Source: Clostridia bacterium
GTDB taxonomy: Bacteria > Bacillota > Clostridia > Christensenellales > UBA3700
DNA length: 11,129 nucleotides
NCBI GenBank assembly: GCA_900772745.1
Contig: CAAGRV010000050.1
Span: 1 to 11,129, forward strand
Direction: 5' to 3'
Shown: piece after piece, positions 1 through 6,405 of the stretch
Layout of the letters: each line of letters starts with the position of its first letter
How positions within the stretch are numbered: the stretch's first letter is position 1
The notes under the pieces: model-generated
The model's database searches: none
Told to the model about the DNA's origin: nothing
What the model saw: the letters and a program-made list of their open reading frames with translations, nothing else
Made by a program: the position numbers and the translations under genes

Positions 1-46
1 AAACAAGCAAGCCGAGCACAAGTCTGTTGATGATTGTTCTATTCAT
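1..46 (-). CDS. Possible 5' end of an unidentified gene, cut by the contig edge
   Basis: After the valS stop codon, the minus strand has an ATG at 46-44 that opens a frame of 15 codons reading MNRTIINRLVLGLLV before the window ends. The short basic start followed by a hydrophobic stretch would fit a signal peptide or membrane anchor. A weak purine-rich stretch (AAAGAGAA) lies a few bases upstream. The piece is too short to identify. It may be a real downstream gene or part of a mis-joined contig end. Confidence 0.2.
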   Translation of the reverse strand, partial: MNRTIINRLVLGLLV

Positions 47-58
47 TTTTTATTCTCT

Positions 59-448
59 TTATTGCTCTACAATGCGTCCGCCATATTGCTTTTTCCAGTC
101 CCAAGCTCTCTCCAAAAATCCATCTCTGCCGATGTCATTCTTGGTCACGCCCTCGGCTTTCATCTTTTCTACAATCTTGACTTCGGTAGCAATAGACGCA
201 TGGTCTGTGCCTGGTAGCCACAATGTAGAATAGCCTTGCATACGCTTGAATCTCACAATAATATCTTGGATAGTATTGTTGAGAGCGTGTCCCATGTGCA
301 ACTGACCAGTGATGTTTGGTGGTGGGATTACAATCGAAAATGGCTCTTTGTTTTTGTCGATTTTCGCCTCGAAATATCCCTTCTCTACCCAAGTTTGGTA
401 AAGCTTAGTTTCGAATTCTTTTGGGTTGTAACTTTTTGACATTTCCAT
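59..448 (-). CDS. valS: Valine--tRNA ligase, N-terminal fragment ending early
   Basis: The 129-residue product matches the N-terminus of valyl-tRNA synthetase, which charges tRNA-Val with valine. It shows the class I ATP-binding signature PPPNITGQLHMGH (HMGH at residues 51-54) and PGTDHASI at 79-86, both typical of ValS. Family members run to roughly 870-900 residues, so only the first seventh is here. The frame stops at TAA (59-61) right after GGRIVEQ, where ValS normally continues with a lysine-rich helix and then a CDW motif. Another frame reads IKRI just past this point, close to the expected family sequence, so a frameshift or an assembly error is possible. The start at 448 has GGAG about 7 nt upstream; a second ATG lies two codons further in. 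It is the last gene of the pgsA unit, 12 nt after the small membrane protein. As it stands it cannot be a working synthetase. Confidence 0.87.
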   Translation of the reverse strand: MEMSKSYNPKEFETKLYQTWVEKGYFEAKIDKNKEPFSIVIPPPNITGQLHMGHALNNTIQDIIVRFKRMQGYSTLWLPGTDHASIATEVKIVEKMKAEGVTKNDIGRDGFLERAWDWKKQYGGRIVEQ

Positions 449-460
449 AACTCTTCTCCA

Positions 461-682
461 TTATTTTGCGCCGAGTACTGCCATAAATATCCCCACAACT
501 GTCAATAGTGCGGTGAATAAATAGGTGTATGTCGTCGCATTCTTTATTCCTTTGTTTTCTATTTTGGTGCCAATATATCTTGCGCTTAGCACTCCGACAA
601 AGCCCACAATCATCAAGATAAGTCCTGTGATGACTATTGGCTGAGCGAGCCTGTCGGGACTGAATTCTACCCAATCAAACAT
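461..682 (-). CDS. Small two-helix membrane protein, function unknown
   Basis: This 73-residue protein is not one I recognise. Two hydrophobic segments are evident: roughly residues 14-34 (around IVITGLILMIVGFVGVLSA) and residues 52-71 (around LFTALLTVVGIFMAVLG). They are joined by a short polar loop (YIGTKIENKGIKNAT), so it is probably a hairpin-like inner membrane protein. Its ATG at 682 lies inside the end of pgsA, with an 8-base overlap (675-682), which points to translational coupling. A possible AAGGA sits somewhat far upstream (about 13 nt). valS begins 12 nt after its stop. The tight packing and membrane character make a real gene likely. A link to phospholipid synthesis is only inferred from the pgsA overlap. 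Confidence 0.68.
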   Translation of the reverse strand: MFDWVEFSPDRLAQPIVITGLILMIVGFVGVLSARYIGTKIENKGIKNATTYTYLFTALLTVVGIFMAVLGAK

Positions 683-1376
683 TGCTGTCTTGGTTTCCTT
701 CGTCGTTGTTTGCTACCTCTATATCCTCAGGTAGCGGATTGCCGAACTTGTCCAATTTGTCCAAAATTCCGCTTTCTCTGACAGCTTGGAGCTGACGAGA
801 ATATCCAATAGTGTATTGAACAGCTGCGATGACCGCCATCACCATACCTACCGACAAAATAACAATATCGGCGATTTCGATATATTTTATCCAGTCATAA
901 CTTGCCTTGAATGGCACTGCGAACGCAACCGTGATACCAGCAAAGTTGATAGCCGCTCCAGCCTTGCCCCATTTGTTGGATTGTTGTTGAACTTGGCGCT
1001 TGCTAGCACGCATAAAATACTTGGAGCTGACGCCCATAAAAATCTCCTTGATGGCAAGGAAAATGGCAAAAGCATAATGCACACCGCCCACCACAACAAG
1101 CATAATGAGTGCAAAACATTGCAACAGCTTGTCCGCAATAGGGTCAAGCACTCTGCCAATGTCGCTTATCATATTGAAATGGCGAGCAATATATCCGTCC
1201 GCAACGTCTGTGATAGACGCAAACAAGAACAATCCAAAGCCTGCCCAAAGATATTGGAAAGCTGTCTTGTCAAGGGCAAAAGCAATCATCACTCCGATAA
1301 AAATTGGCACACAAATCAATCTGATATATGTCAAAATATTTGGAATTGTAAATAAATCTTTTTTGCTGAATTGCAT
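675..1376 (-). CDS. pgsA: CDP-diacylglycerol--glycerol-3-phosphate 3-phosphatidyltransferase
   Basis: This integral membrane enzyme transfers a phosphatidyl group from CDP-diacylglycerol to glycerol-3-phosphate, the committed step to phosphatidylglycerol. The 233-residue protein carries the full CDP-alcohol phosphotransferase signature DG-x2-AR-x8-G-x3-D-x3-D: D60-G61, A64-R65, G74, D78 and D82, preceded by D57. The N-terminal IPNILTYIRL is typical of PgsA, and several hydrophobic helices follow. I chose the ATG at 1376 because GGAGG lies 7 nt upstream; an in-frame ATG 12 codons earlier (1412) would fall between the -10 and -35 boxes of the predicted promoter. It is slightly longer than usual PgsA (about 180-200 residues) because of a hydrophilic, acidic C-terminal tail ending EGNQDSNV. 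Another CDP-alcohol transferase substrate is possible, but PgsA is the best fit. Confidence 0.9.
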   Translation of the reverse strand: MQFSKKDLFTIPNILTYIRLICVPIFIGVMIAFALDKTAFQYLWAGFGLFLFASITDVADGYIARHFNMISDIGRVLDPIADKLLQCFALIMLVVVGGVHYAFAIFLAIKEIFMGVSSKYFMRASKRQVQQQSNKWGKAGAAINFAGITVAFAVPFKASYDWIKYIEIADIVILSVGMVMAVIAAVQYTIGYSRQLQAVRESGILDKLDKFGNPLPEDIEVANNDEGNQDSNV

Positions 1377-1400
1377 AATAATTCCTCCAAAATGAATTTC

Positions 1401-1429
1401 ATTATAACACAAACTGCCGCTTTCATCAA
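1401..1429 (-). promoter_or_regulatory. Sigma-70-type promoter for pgsA
   Basis: On the minus strand, TTGATG (1429-1424) is followed by a 17-base spacer and a perfect TATAAT (1406-1401). A TG one base ahead of the TATAAT gives an extended -10. The pgsA start codon lies about 25 nt downstream, with a GGAGG site between. It lies in the 84-nt gap after the ykvI-like gene, so pgsA, the small membrane protein and valS have their own promoter. Confidence 0.75.
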
Positions 1430-1460
1430 GTAAATATAATAATATATAAGTAAAGTCTTT

Positions 1461-2420
1461 CTATATTTTACTTTTGACCTTGTTTTGCACCGCCCATGCA
1501 ATCACGCACAACAACACAATGCACACATACACAACCCCCACCGCACCAATAAAACCATAAAAATATCTCACGCACATATCAAATTCCAGCTCTTTTCCTA
1601 CCAAACACAACACCACCAAAGATATTGCAAAAAAGTTGTTTTGTGCGATATGTATCGAGTTTTTGGCATACAACGTCCTTACGCAAGCTATCATTGTGGT
1701 GAATATTGCAAAGCCTATGAGCACTATGACGATCCTTTCGTATCCATACGTTTTGCCAAATTGGAGCATTGGCATACCCGCCCACATATATTCGACAGAC
1801 AGCGAGTAAGATATAGCCATCATACCCGCCAGCACCGTCCCGCTTGTCAGTCCAACCAGCCAAATATCCATATCTGTCATATCCCGTCCTTCGTCTTGAA
1901 TGGTCATACCGCCCAACATTATGTTGAGTCCACAATATCCAATCGAGCGACAAAACTGCATTTTGCCACCTATCTCAAAGTGGGCTTTGGGCAAGAAAAA
2001 CAGCAACATTGCCACAATTCCCACCACCACAATATTGTTGAGCGTATCAATCAAACTTACTTTGGTCAAAAATATCAAGACAACAAGCGTACAAATCAAT
2101 GCCAGCTCCGCCCCACTTGCATAGTCGTCTGCCAGCTCTTGCATACCCGCACACATTGTGACAAAGCTCATCACCACCGCCACCATACTAGCCATATCAA
2201 TGCTCTTGCTTAGGAATTTTGGAAGAATTTTTGCACAATTATACTTGCCGTATAGCATAAACAAACTGCCCATAATTCCCAACAAAATGCCCGAAAAAAA
2301 TATGGAGAACAAAGCATATTCTCCATAAAATGTGACCAATTCTTTGCCAGTTGCGAAACCTGCTCCGATGACAGCTCCCACAAACAAAGCTTGTGTTTTT
2401 ATGATTTTTGCCACTCTCAT
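1461..2420 (-). CDS. YkvI-like multi-pass membrane transporter
   Basis: This 319-residue, very hydrophobic protein has about ten predicted membrane segments. Near its N-terminus it has GAVIGAGFATGKE (residues 15-27), the unwound-helix glycine motif seen in the YkvI family, relatives of the amino acid/polyamine/cation (LeuT-fold) transporters. Family function is poorly established and the substrate cannot be read from sequence. The length fits the family (about 320-350). It is the last gene of the six-gene operon, 30 nt after the HD gene. The ATG at 2420 has no clear ribosome binding site, so the exact start is uncertain. An oddity is that codons for residues 252-261 (AKNSIHIAQN) lie in a 28-bp sequence that recurs at 10585-10612. 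Only a weak AT hairpin follows the gene, so read-through into pgsA is possible. Confidence 0.78.
   Translation of the reverse strand: MRVAKIIKTQALFVGAVIGAGFATGKELVTFYGEYALFSIFFSGILLGIMGSLFMLYGKYNCAKILPKFLSKSIDMASMVAVVMSFVTMCAGMQELADDYASGAELALICTLVVLIFLTKVSLIDTLNNIVVVGIVAMLLFFLPKAHFEIGGKMQFCRSIGYCGLNIMLGGMTIQDEGRDMTDMDIWLVGLTSGTVLAGMMAISYSLSVEYMWAGMPMLQFGKTYGYERIVIVLIGFAIFTTMIACVRTLYAKNSIHIAQNNFFAISLVVLCLVGKELEFDMCVRYFYGFIGAVGVVYVCIVLLCVIAWAVQNKVKSKI
1639..1666 (+). repeat. 28-bp dispersed repeat, copy 1 (inside the YkvI-like gene)
   Basis: This 28-base stretch matches 10585-10612 at 27 of 28 positions in the same orientation; the only difference is G at 1659 versus C at 10605. The core CGATATGTATCG (1646-1657) is a dyad with 5-base arms. 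The flanks do not match. This copy is within coding sequence. Confidence 0.8.
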
Positions 2421-2450
2421 ACTAGAATGTATGCGGGCAAAAATTGTTTA

Positions 2451-3146
2451 TTACCTTTCAGTTTTCTCTGATTTTGCACCGCCAAGTTGTTTTGGCGTGT
2501 TGATAACCACGTCGTTGATATAAAGCTTGAACGTGCAACCTAGGAATTGACTTGCTTTCTCGGACATTAGGATACGAGATAGAAAAATCGACAAATAGTC
2601 CATCACTGATGACGACTCGTCCATATAGAATTTTGCGCTGATAATTTTCTTTTCGCCGTCCACCAGCACAATGTTTTTGAGAATGGAAAAGTTGACGACG
2701 TCGTGAATATCGCTTTGATTAAGTCTGCTCACTCTTGTGCGGTGCGCATCGCTCTTGTCTGCAATAACAAGCGCCGCCGAGATAGGATTGACTACCCAAC
2801 CAATTTCTTCTTCGTGATTGCCAAGCGCCGAGCAAATTTCGCAAACATCGCTGATTGGCATACCCATATCTTTGAGAATGCTGTACATCAAAATACCCGA
2901 ACTTACGCCGTGGTCTTTGCGGTTGATAGCGTTGCCAATGTCGTGCACATATCCCGCAATTTTGGCTAGCTCTTGATAGTGCTCGTCATAGCCGAGATTT
3001 TTCAATATCATACAGCTGGTAGCCGAAACATAGCTGGCGTGTCTGAGTCCGTGTTCGGTATATTGCATTGCCTCCAAAGCGTCGCTAGATGCTTTGATAA
3101 GTGCCTTTACTTCTGGGTTTTTCTTGACGTCTTCTAGTGTAATCAT
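2451..3146 (-). CDS. HD-domain metal-dependent phosphohydrolase
   Basis: The 231-residue protein has an HD fold pattern: H36 (HGLRHASYV), the HD pair H68-D69 in YVHDIGN, H79, H111 in GNHEEE, and D130 in VIADKSDAHR. These are the usual metal ligands of HD-superfamily phosphohydrolases, which act on nucleotides, cyclic dinucleotides or other phosphoesters. The substrate is not evident. A C-terminal part of about 70 residues (160-231) beyond the HD core is predicted to mix strand and helix (around AKFYMDESS and FLGCTFKLYIND); I cannot assign it. I chose the ATG at 3146 because GGGAGG ends 4 nt upstream; an ATG four codons earlier (3158) has no ribosome binding site. It lies 16 nt after the TPR gene and 30 nt before the YkvI-like gene in the same operon. 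It is probably cytosolic. Confidence 0.82.
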   Translation of the reverse strand: MITLEDVKKNPEVKALIKASSDALEAMQYTEHGLRHASYVSATSCMILKNLGYDEHYQELAKIAGYVHDIGNAINRKDHGVSSGILMYSILKDMGMPISDVCEICSALGNHEEEIGWVVNPISAALVIADKSDAHRTRVSRLNQSDIHDVVNFSILKNIVLVDGEKKIISAKFYMDESSSVMDYLSIFLSRILMSEKASQFLGCTFKLYINDVVINTPKQLGGAKSEKTER

Positions 3147-3162
3147 ACTGCCTCCCATATCA

Positions 3163-4842
3163 CTATATTAAAAGATTTTGGACAAGTGAGTTGTATTCTT
3201 CCATATCGACTTGTAACCATGGTGAAGTGTTGTCAATATGGATATTGGAGTCTTGCGCGCTCTCCAAAATCAATCGTGTGTACATATTGCTTTCTTCTAT
3301 TATAACACCATTTTGCAAGATTTTTGCATTTATTTTGTCGCAAGCGTCAGCCAGGCTCTTGGTGTCATACGTTTGGCATTTTGCCACAGCATAGCCCACT
3401 GCCCTACTATATGCAATTTTGCCCACTTCGTCCACGCCATCACTTCTCCAACAATCGGGGTAGCGTATCTCTACATTGCGGAACTTGCCACCATCGACCA
3501 AATTGAGTGATTTTAGGTTGCCATATCTCATCAAAATATAGATAATAACTTGTTTGATTGGCGCAAGGAAAGTGCCACCAAACAACAATCTTCTTACCAA
3601 AAACTCCGTGAATTTTTTGTTGCCAAGGCTTGCAATTTCTTCGAGCTTGCTCATCACTTGGGCGTCGTATATGCAAGTATTGAGTAGCCAACTTATCCCA
3701 TCTTCCACGTCGCTGTCTAGGTGTGTGCCGTCCATTATATCATCGACTTTTTGCACCTTCATCAGCTGAGTTTTGAAGTATTCGTCCAGTCCTTCTATCT
3801 CGAATTCGCCCATTTTGATTTTCGTTTTTTGGTCTATGCCTCTTATAACTTTCAAATAACAGCTCGCATTGGTATAATCGCCAAACAAATTGTTGAGTTT
3901 GTCAAAAACTTGGATTGCCATATACAAATCGCCAAGATTGTATGCTATCACACCTTTCAAATGCAAACAGTTGCGGCTACATGGCGAATATTGGAGAAAA
4001 CTCTCCACCAGCTCCAAGCCGTCTTCCAACTTGCCCACTTGCACAAGCGTTCTGACCAATTCCGCCACAAGATCACTGTCGACGAACTCTATTTCGCTAG
4101 CCAGTTCAACAAATTCTTCGACAAAATCATCGTCGTATTTTTTGTCCGTATAGAGCAACACATAGCTTTGAATAATTATGTCGTTTGGCTCGATTGCCCA
4201 CGCCCTGTCGAGCATAGCGGATATTTCGCTAGTTTTGCCCATCAAATAACAACATTTTGCTTTGACGAGCAAAAATATTCTTTCCGTATCCAAGCTTGTC
4301 AGATTGAGTTGCACTTTGTCGAGCTCTTGCAAACACTGCTCATAATCACCTTGATTGAGAGATACAAGCGCCTTGCCTATCGAGCTTGCCACTCTGGTTT
4401 GTTTGGTCGAAAATCTATGTGTTTCGGCTTTTATGCTATCAAAAAATGGTTGTATAAAACTCTTAACTGGCAAAATCATATCAGGCAATTCTTCATAAAA
4501 TGGTTTGCCCGACAAAAATGTTTTTTCCATCAAATAAAATCGGAAAAGGTCGATATCCCCTTTGGCAAAAGAATTGCCCATCAACATATCATATACTTGA
4601 GGAGATTTTGGATTGAGCGACAACAATTCGTACAATGCCAAATCCGACATTTCGATATCGCCGAGCACAACATATCTGTATGCAAGCATTCCAAGGGCGT
4701 TGATTTTGGTCATCACGTTGCCCACGCCCGTAGACGCCCGTCTCAAATAATAGACAGCTTTGTCATCTCTCTCTTCTTCGATGAATTTTTCTGCCATTTT
4801 CAAGTATTCTTGCGCTGATCTTTGCAACCTAATTCTACTCAA
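3163..4842 (-). CDS. TPR-repeat protein, function unknown
   Basis: This 559-residue soluble protein has no signal peptide or membrane segments. Helix-turn-helix repeats of tetratricopeptide type can be seen around residues 10-80 (for example AVYYLRRAS and ALYELLSLNPKSPQVYDML), about 150-240 (LVSLNQGDYEQCLQELDKV and LDRAWAIEPND) and about 255-340 (VGKLEDGLELVESFLQYSP and LGDLYMAIQVFDKLNN). The last 200 residues are less repeat-like. TPR proteins usually act as scaffolds; no partner can be named. I place the start at a TTG (4842-4840), because AGAGG lies 6 nt upstream and the codon overlaps the end of hslO by 8 bases, indicating coupling. The nearest ATG (4797) has no site ahead of it. It lies between hslO and the HD gene, so a role in protein quality control or stress is possible but only inferred. 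Confidence 0.75.
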   Translation of the reverse strand: MSRIRLQRSAQEYLKMAEKFIEEERDDKAVYYLRRASTGVGNVMTKINALGMLAYRYVVLGDIEMSDLALYELLSLNPKSPQVYDMLMGNSFAKGDIDLFRFYLMEKTFLSGKPFYEELPDMILPVKSFIQPFFDSIKAETHRFSTKQTRVASSIGKALVSLNQGDYEQCLQELDKVQLNLTSLDTERIFLLVKAKCCYLMGKTSEISAMLDRAWAIEPNDIIIQSYVLLYTDKKYDDDFVEEFVELASEIEFVDSDLVAELVRTLVQVGKLEDGLELVESFLQYSPCSRNCLHLKGVIAYNLGDLYMAIQVFDKLNNLFGDYTNASCYLKVIRGIDQKTKIKMGEFEIEGLDEYFKTQLMKVQKVDDIMDGTHLDSDVEDGISWLLNTCIYDAQVMSKLEEIASLGNKKFTEFLVRRLLFGGTFLAPIKQVIIYILMRYGNLKSLNLVDGGKFRNVEIRYPDCWRSDGVDEVGKIAYSRAVGYAVAKCQTYDTKSLADACDKINAKILQNGVIIEESNMYTRLILESAQDSNIHIDNTSPWLQVDMEEYNSLVQNLLI

Positions 4843-5686
4843 ACAATTCCTCTACTTGTGCTTTATCGAACATATAATTTTTGCCACAAAACTCGCAATT
4901 TACTTGGATTGCGCCCTGTGATTCGACTATTTCCATAGCTTGTTCCTTTCCCAAAGAAACAAGCATATTTTTGATTTTTTCTACCGAACAATTACACTCA
5001 TATTTTGGCATAATATCATCAAGATATTCTATCTCAAAGTGCCCAAAATAGAAGTCCATAATCTCGTCCACACTCTTTTCTTGGAGCATTGCCGCCACGT
5101 CGGTAAAGTTGGATACAATGTCTTCTAGGATAAAAAGAATTTCCTCTTCGCACCCTGGCATAGGTTGAATGACGATACCGCCACTTGCCAAGCATTTGCC
5201 ATCTTCGAACTTACTGCCCAATGCAATCGCCGAATTGATTTGCTCAGATACGGAAAAATAATAAGCAAAATCGCCCGCAATGTTGCCACAAGCAAGCTCA
5301 ATAAGTCCGTTGTAAGGCTCTTTCATACCAAGGTCTTTGATAATGTTGAGATAGCCTCTGCCCACCACTTGGCTTACAGGAGCGTCATTTTCGCCATCGA
5401 GCGCTTTTGGCTGGGTACAATATCCTTTTACCACTCCGCCCCAATCGCCACAAACGACCATTTTTTCGCAAGGCCCCGTGCATTGAATGATGGCAGTCAG
5501 TCTGTCACCCTTGGATTTGAAGTTGGCAGAAATGAAAGCGCCCATTGTCAAAAACCTTGCCATTGCACCCGCAACAGGTGTCGAAAATCCGTGCAAGTCG
5601 CTTGCCTTTTGGGCTATTTCTTTGGTATCCAATATGCTTACTATGGCTTTGCCACCAAAAACTATTGCTCTTTTTATTTTATCCAT
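4835..5686 (-). CDS. hslO: Hsp33 redox-regulated chaperone
   Basis: Hsp33 is a cytosolic holdase that binds unfolding proteins during oxidative stress. The 283-residue product has the family's N-terminal domain (GGVVKGYCTQP and SGGIVIQPMPGC are typical) and the C-terminal zinc redox switch: CxC at C231/C233 (CNCS) and CxxC at C264/C267 (CEFC). All four zinc ligands are present, so it should be inactive when reduced and become active on disulphide formation. The length is typical. I chose the ATG at 5686 because GAGG lies 8 nt upstream; an ATG eight codons earlier (5710) would overlap the methyltransferase by 22 nt. It sits 2 nt after the methyltransferase gene, and its end overlaps the TTG start of the TPR gene. 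Confidence 0.95.
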   Translation of the reverse strand: MDKIKRAIVFGGKAIVSILDTKEIAQKASDLHGFSTPVAGAMARFLTMGAFISANFKSKGDRLTAIIQCTGPCEKMVVCGDWGGVVKGYCTQPKALDGENDAPVSQVVGRGYLNIIKDLGMKEPYNGLIELACGNIAGDFAYYFSVSEQINSAIALGSKFEDGKCLASGGIVIQPMPGCEEEILFILEDIVSNFTDVAAMLQEKSVDEIMDFYFGHFEIEYLDDIMPKYECNCSVEKIKNMLVSLGKEQAMEIVESQGAIQVNCEFCGKNYMFDKAQVEELFE

Positions 5687-5688
5687 AT

Positions 5689-6405
5689 TTATTTCCTCGT
5701 TGCTATCCAAACAAGTCGAACGCTCTCGTCGGTTGGAGCTTGCATAGTGCTTGCGTCCACAACTTCAAAGTCCCACTCGCCTTGTAGAATGTTGTTGATT
5801 TGGTCAGCTCGGTGAACGTATTGGGCATGTTCTTCGTCCACTCTGCGATAGCTGTCGCCTCCCATCGGCTCGAAAAAGCTAAGTTGCATCTCCACGCTTG
5901 ACTCATCGTCCGACAAAGTATTGTTCCAAATATAAGTCACGTCGTCATAGTCTTCACAAAAAACGTTGTCGCCCAAAATCTCTGTCAATTTGTATGCCGA
6001 ACTTATATCAAAAATCAATTTTCCGCCACTCTTGACATAGCTTGTTATGTTGGACAAGGTAGCTTGGAGTTGAGCGTCGTCAAGATAGTTGAATCCGTCG
6101 CACACACAAGTGACAAAATCTACTTGGTGCATTGGGCGAAATTCGTCCACGCTCTCGTTGACCCACAGCACTTTTTTGCCCATTTTCTTGGAGTTGGTCA
6201 TCGCCACACTAAGCATATCTTGGGACAAGTCCACGCCCGTCATCTTGCAATCACTTGCCAGTGCGATAGCGATTTTGCCAGTGCCACAGCACAAGTCCAC
6301 ACCCTCACCGCTTACGTTGTTTTTGACAAAGGCGACATAACTGTCATAGTCAAAGTCGCCCATCAATTTGTCATAATATTTAGCTAGTACCGAATAGCTG
6401 TTCAT
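5689..6405 (-). CDS. Class I SAM-dependent methyltransferase
   Basis: The 238-residue protein has the SAM-binding motif I VDLCCGTG (36-43), an acidic residue at the end of the second strand in GVDLS (D59) and a further conserved-looking stretch VDFVTCVCDGFNYL (about 95-108). This marks a Rossmann-fold class I methyltransferase. The start YSVLAKYYDKLMGDFDY resembles the many clostridial small-molecule methyltransferases of the Methyltransf_25 type. The substrate is not readable, though the small mixed C-terminal domain is typical for small molecules rather than rRNA. The ATG at 6405 overlaps the stop of the upstream membrane gene (ATGA, 4 bases), and the stop is 2 nt ahead of the hslO start, so it is translationally coupled on both sides. 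Confidence 0.88.
   Translation of the reverse strand: MNSYSVLAKYYDKLMGDFDYDSYVAFVKNNVSGEGVDLCCGTGKIAIALASDCKMTGVDLSQDMLSVAMTNSKKMGKKVLWVNESVDEFRPMHQVDFVTCVCDGFNYLDDAQLQATLSNITSYVKSGGKLIFDISSAYKLTEILGDNVFCEDYDDVTYIWNNTLSDDESSVEMQLSFFEPMGGDSYRRVDEEHAQYVHRADQINNILQGEWDFEVVDASTMQAPTDESVRLVWIATRK

Noticed and set aside
786..1355. A 189-codon open frame on the plus strand opposite pgsA
   Set aside because: It mirrors the pgsA coding region and has no start signal or family features.
1448..1473. AT-only inverted repeat (AAGTAAA/TTTACTT) at the end of the YkvI-like gene as a terminator
   Set aside because: Seven A-T pairs with no G-C core and no clean T-run are too weak to call an intrinsic terminator.
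1639..1666. The 28-bp repeat as a dif (XerC/XerD) site
   Set aside because: The length is right, but the arms do not match Firmicutes dif sequences, there are two copies, and one is inside a gene.
1485..2213. A 242-codon open frame on the plus strand opposite the YkvI-like gene
   Set aside because: The product is extremely rich in histidine, as expected from reading a hydrophobic membrane gene backwards; it has no recognisable domain.
2741..2765. Possible third copy of the 28-bp repeat in the HD gene (TTGTGCGGTGCGCATCG)
   Set aside because: It shares only scattered positions with the repeat; the match is not better than chance for coding sequence.
3721..4818. A 365-codon open frame on the plus strand opposite the TPR gene
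   Set aside because: It is antisense to a gene with clear coding features, has no convincing ribosome binding site, and its composition (rich in H, Q, F, C and I) is typical of a shadow frame.
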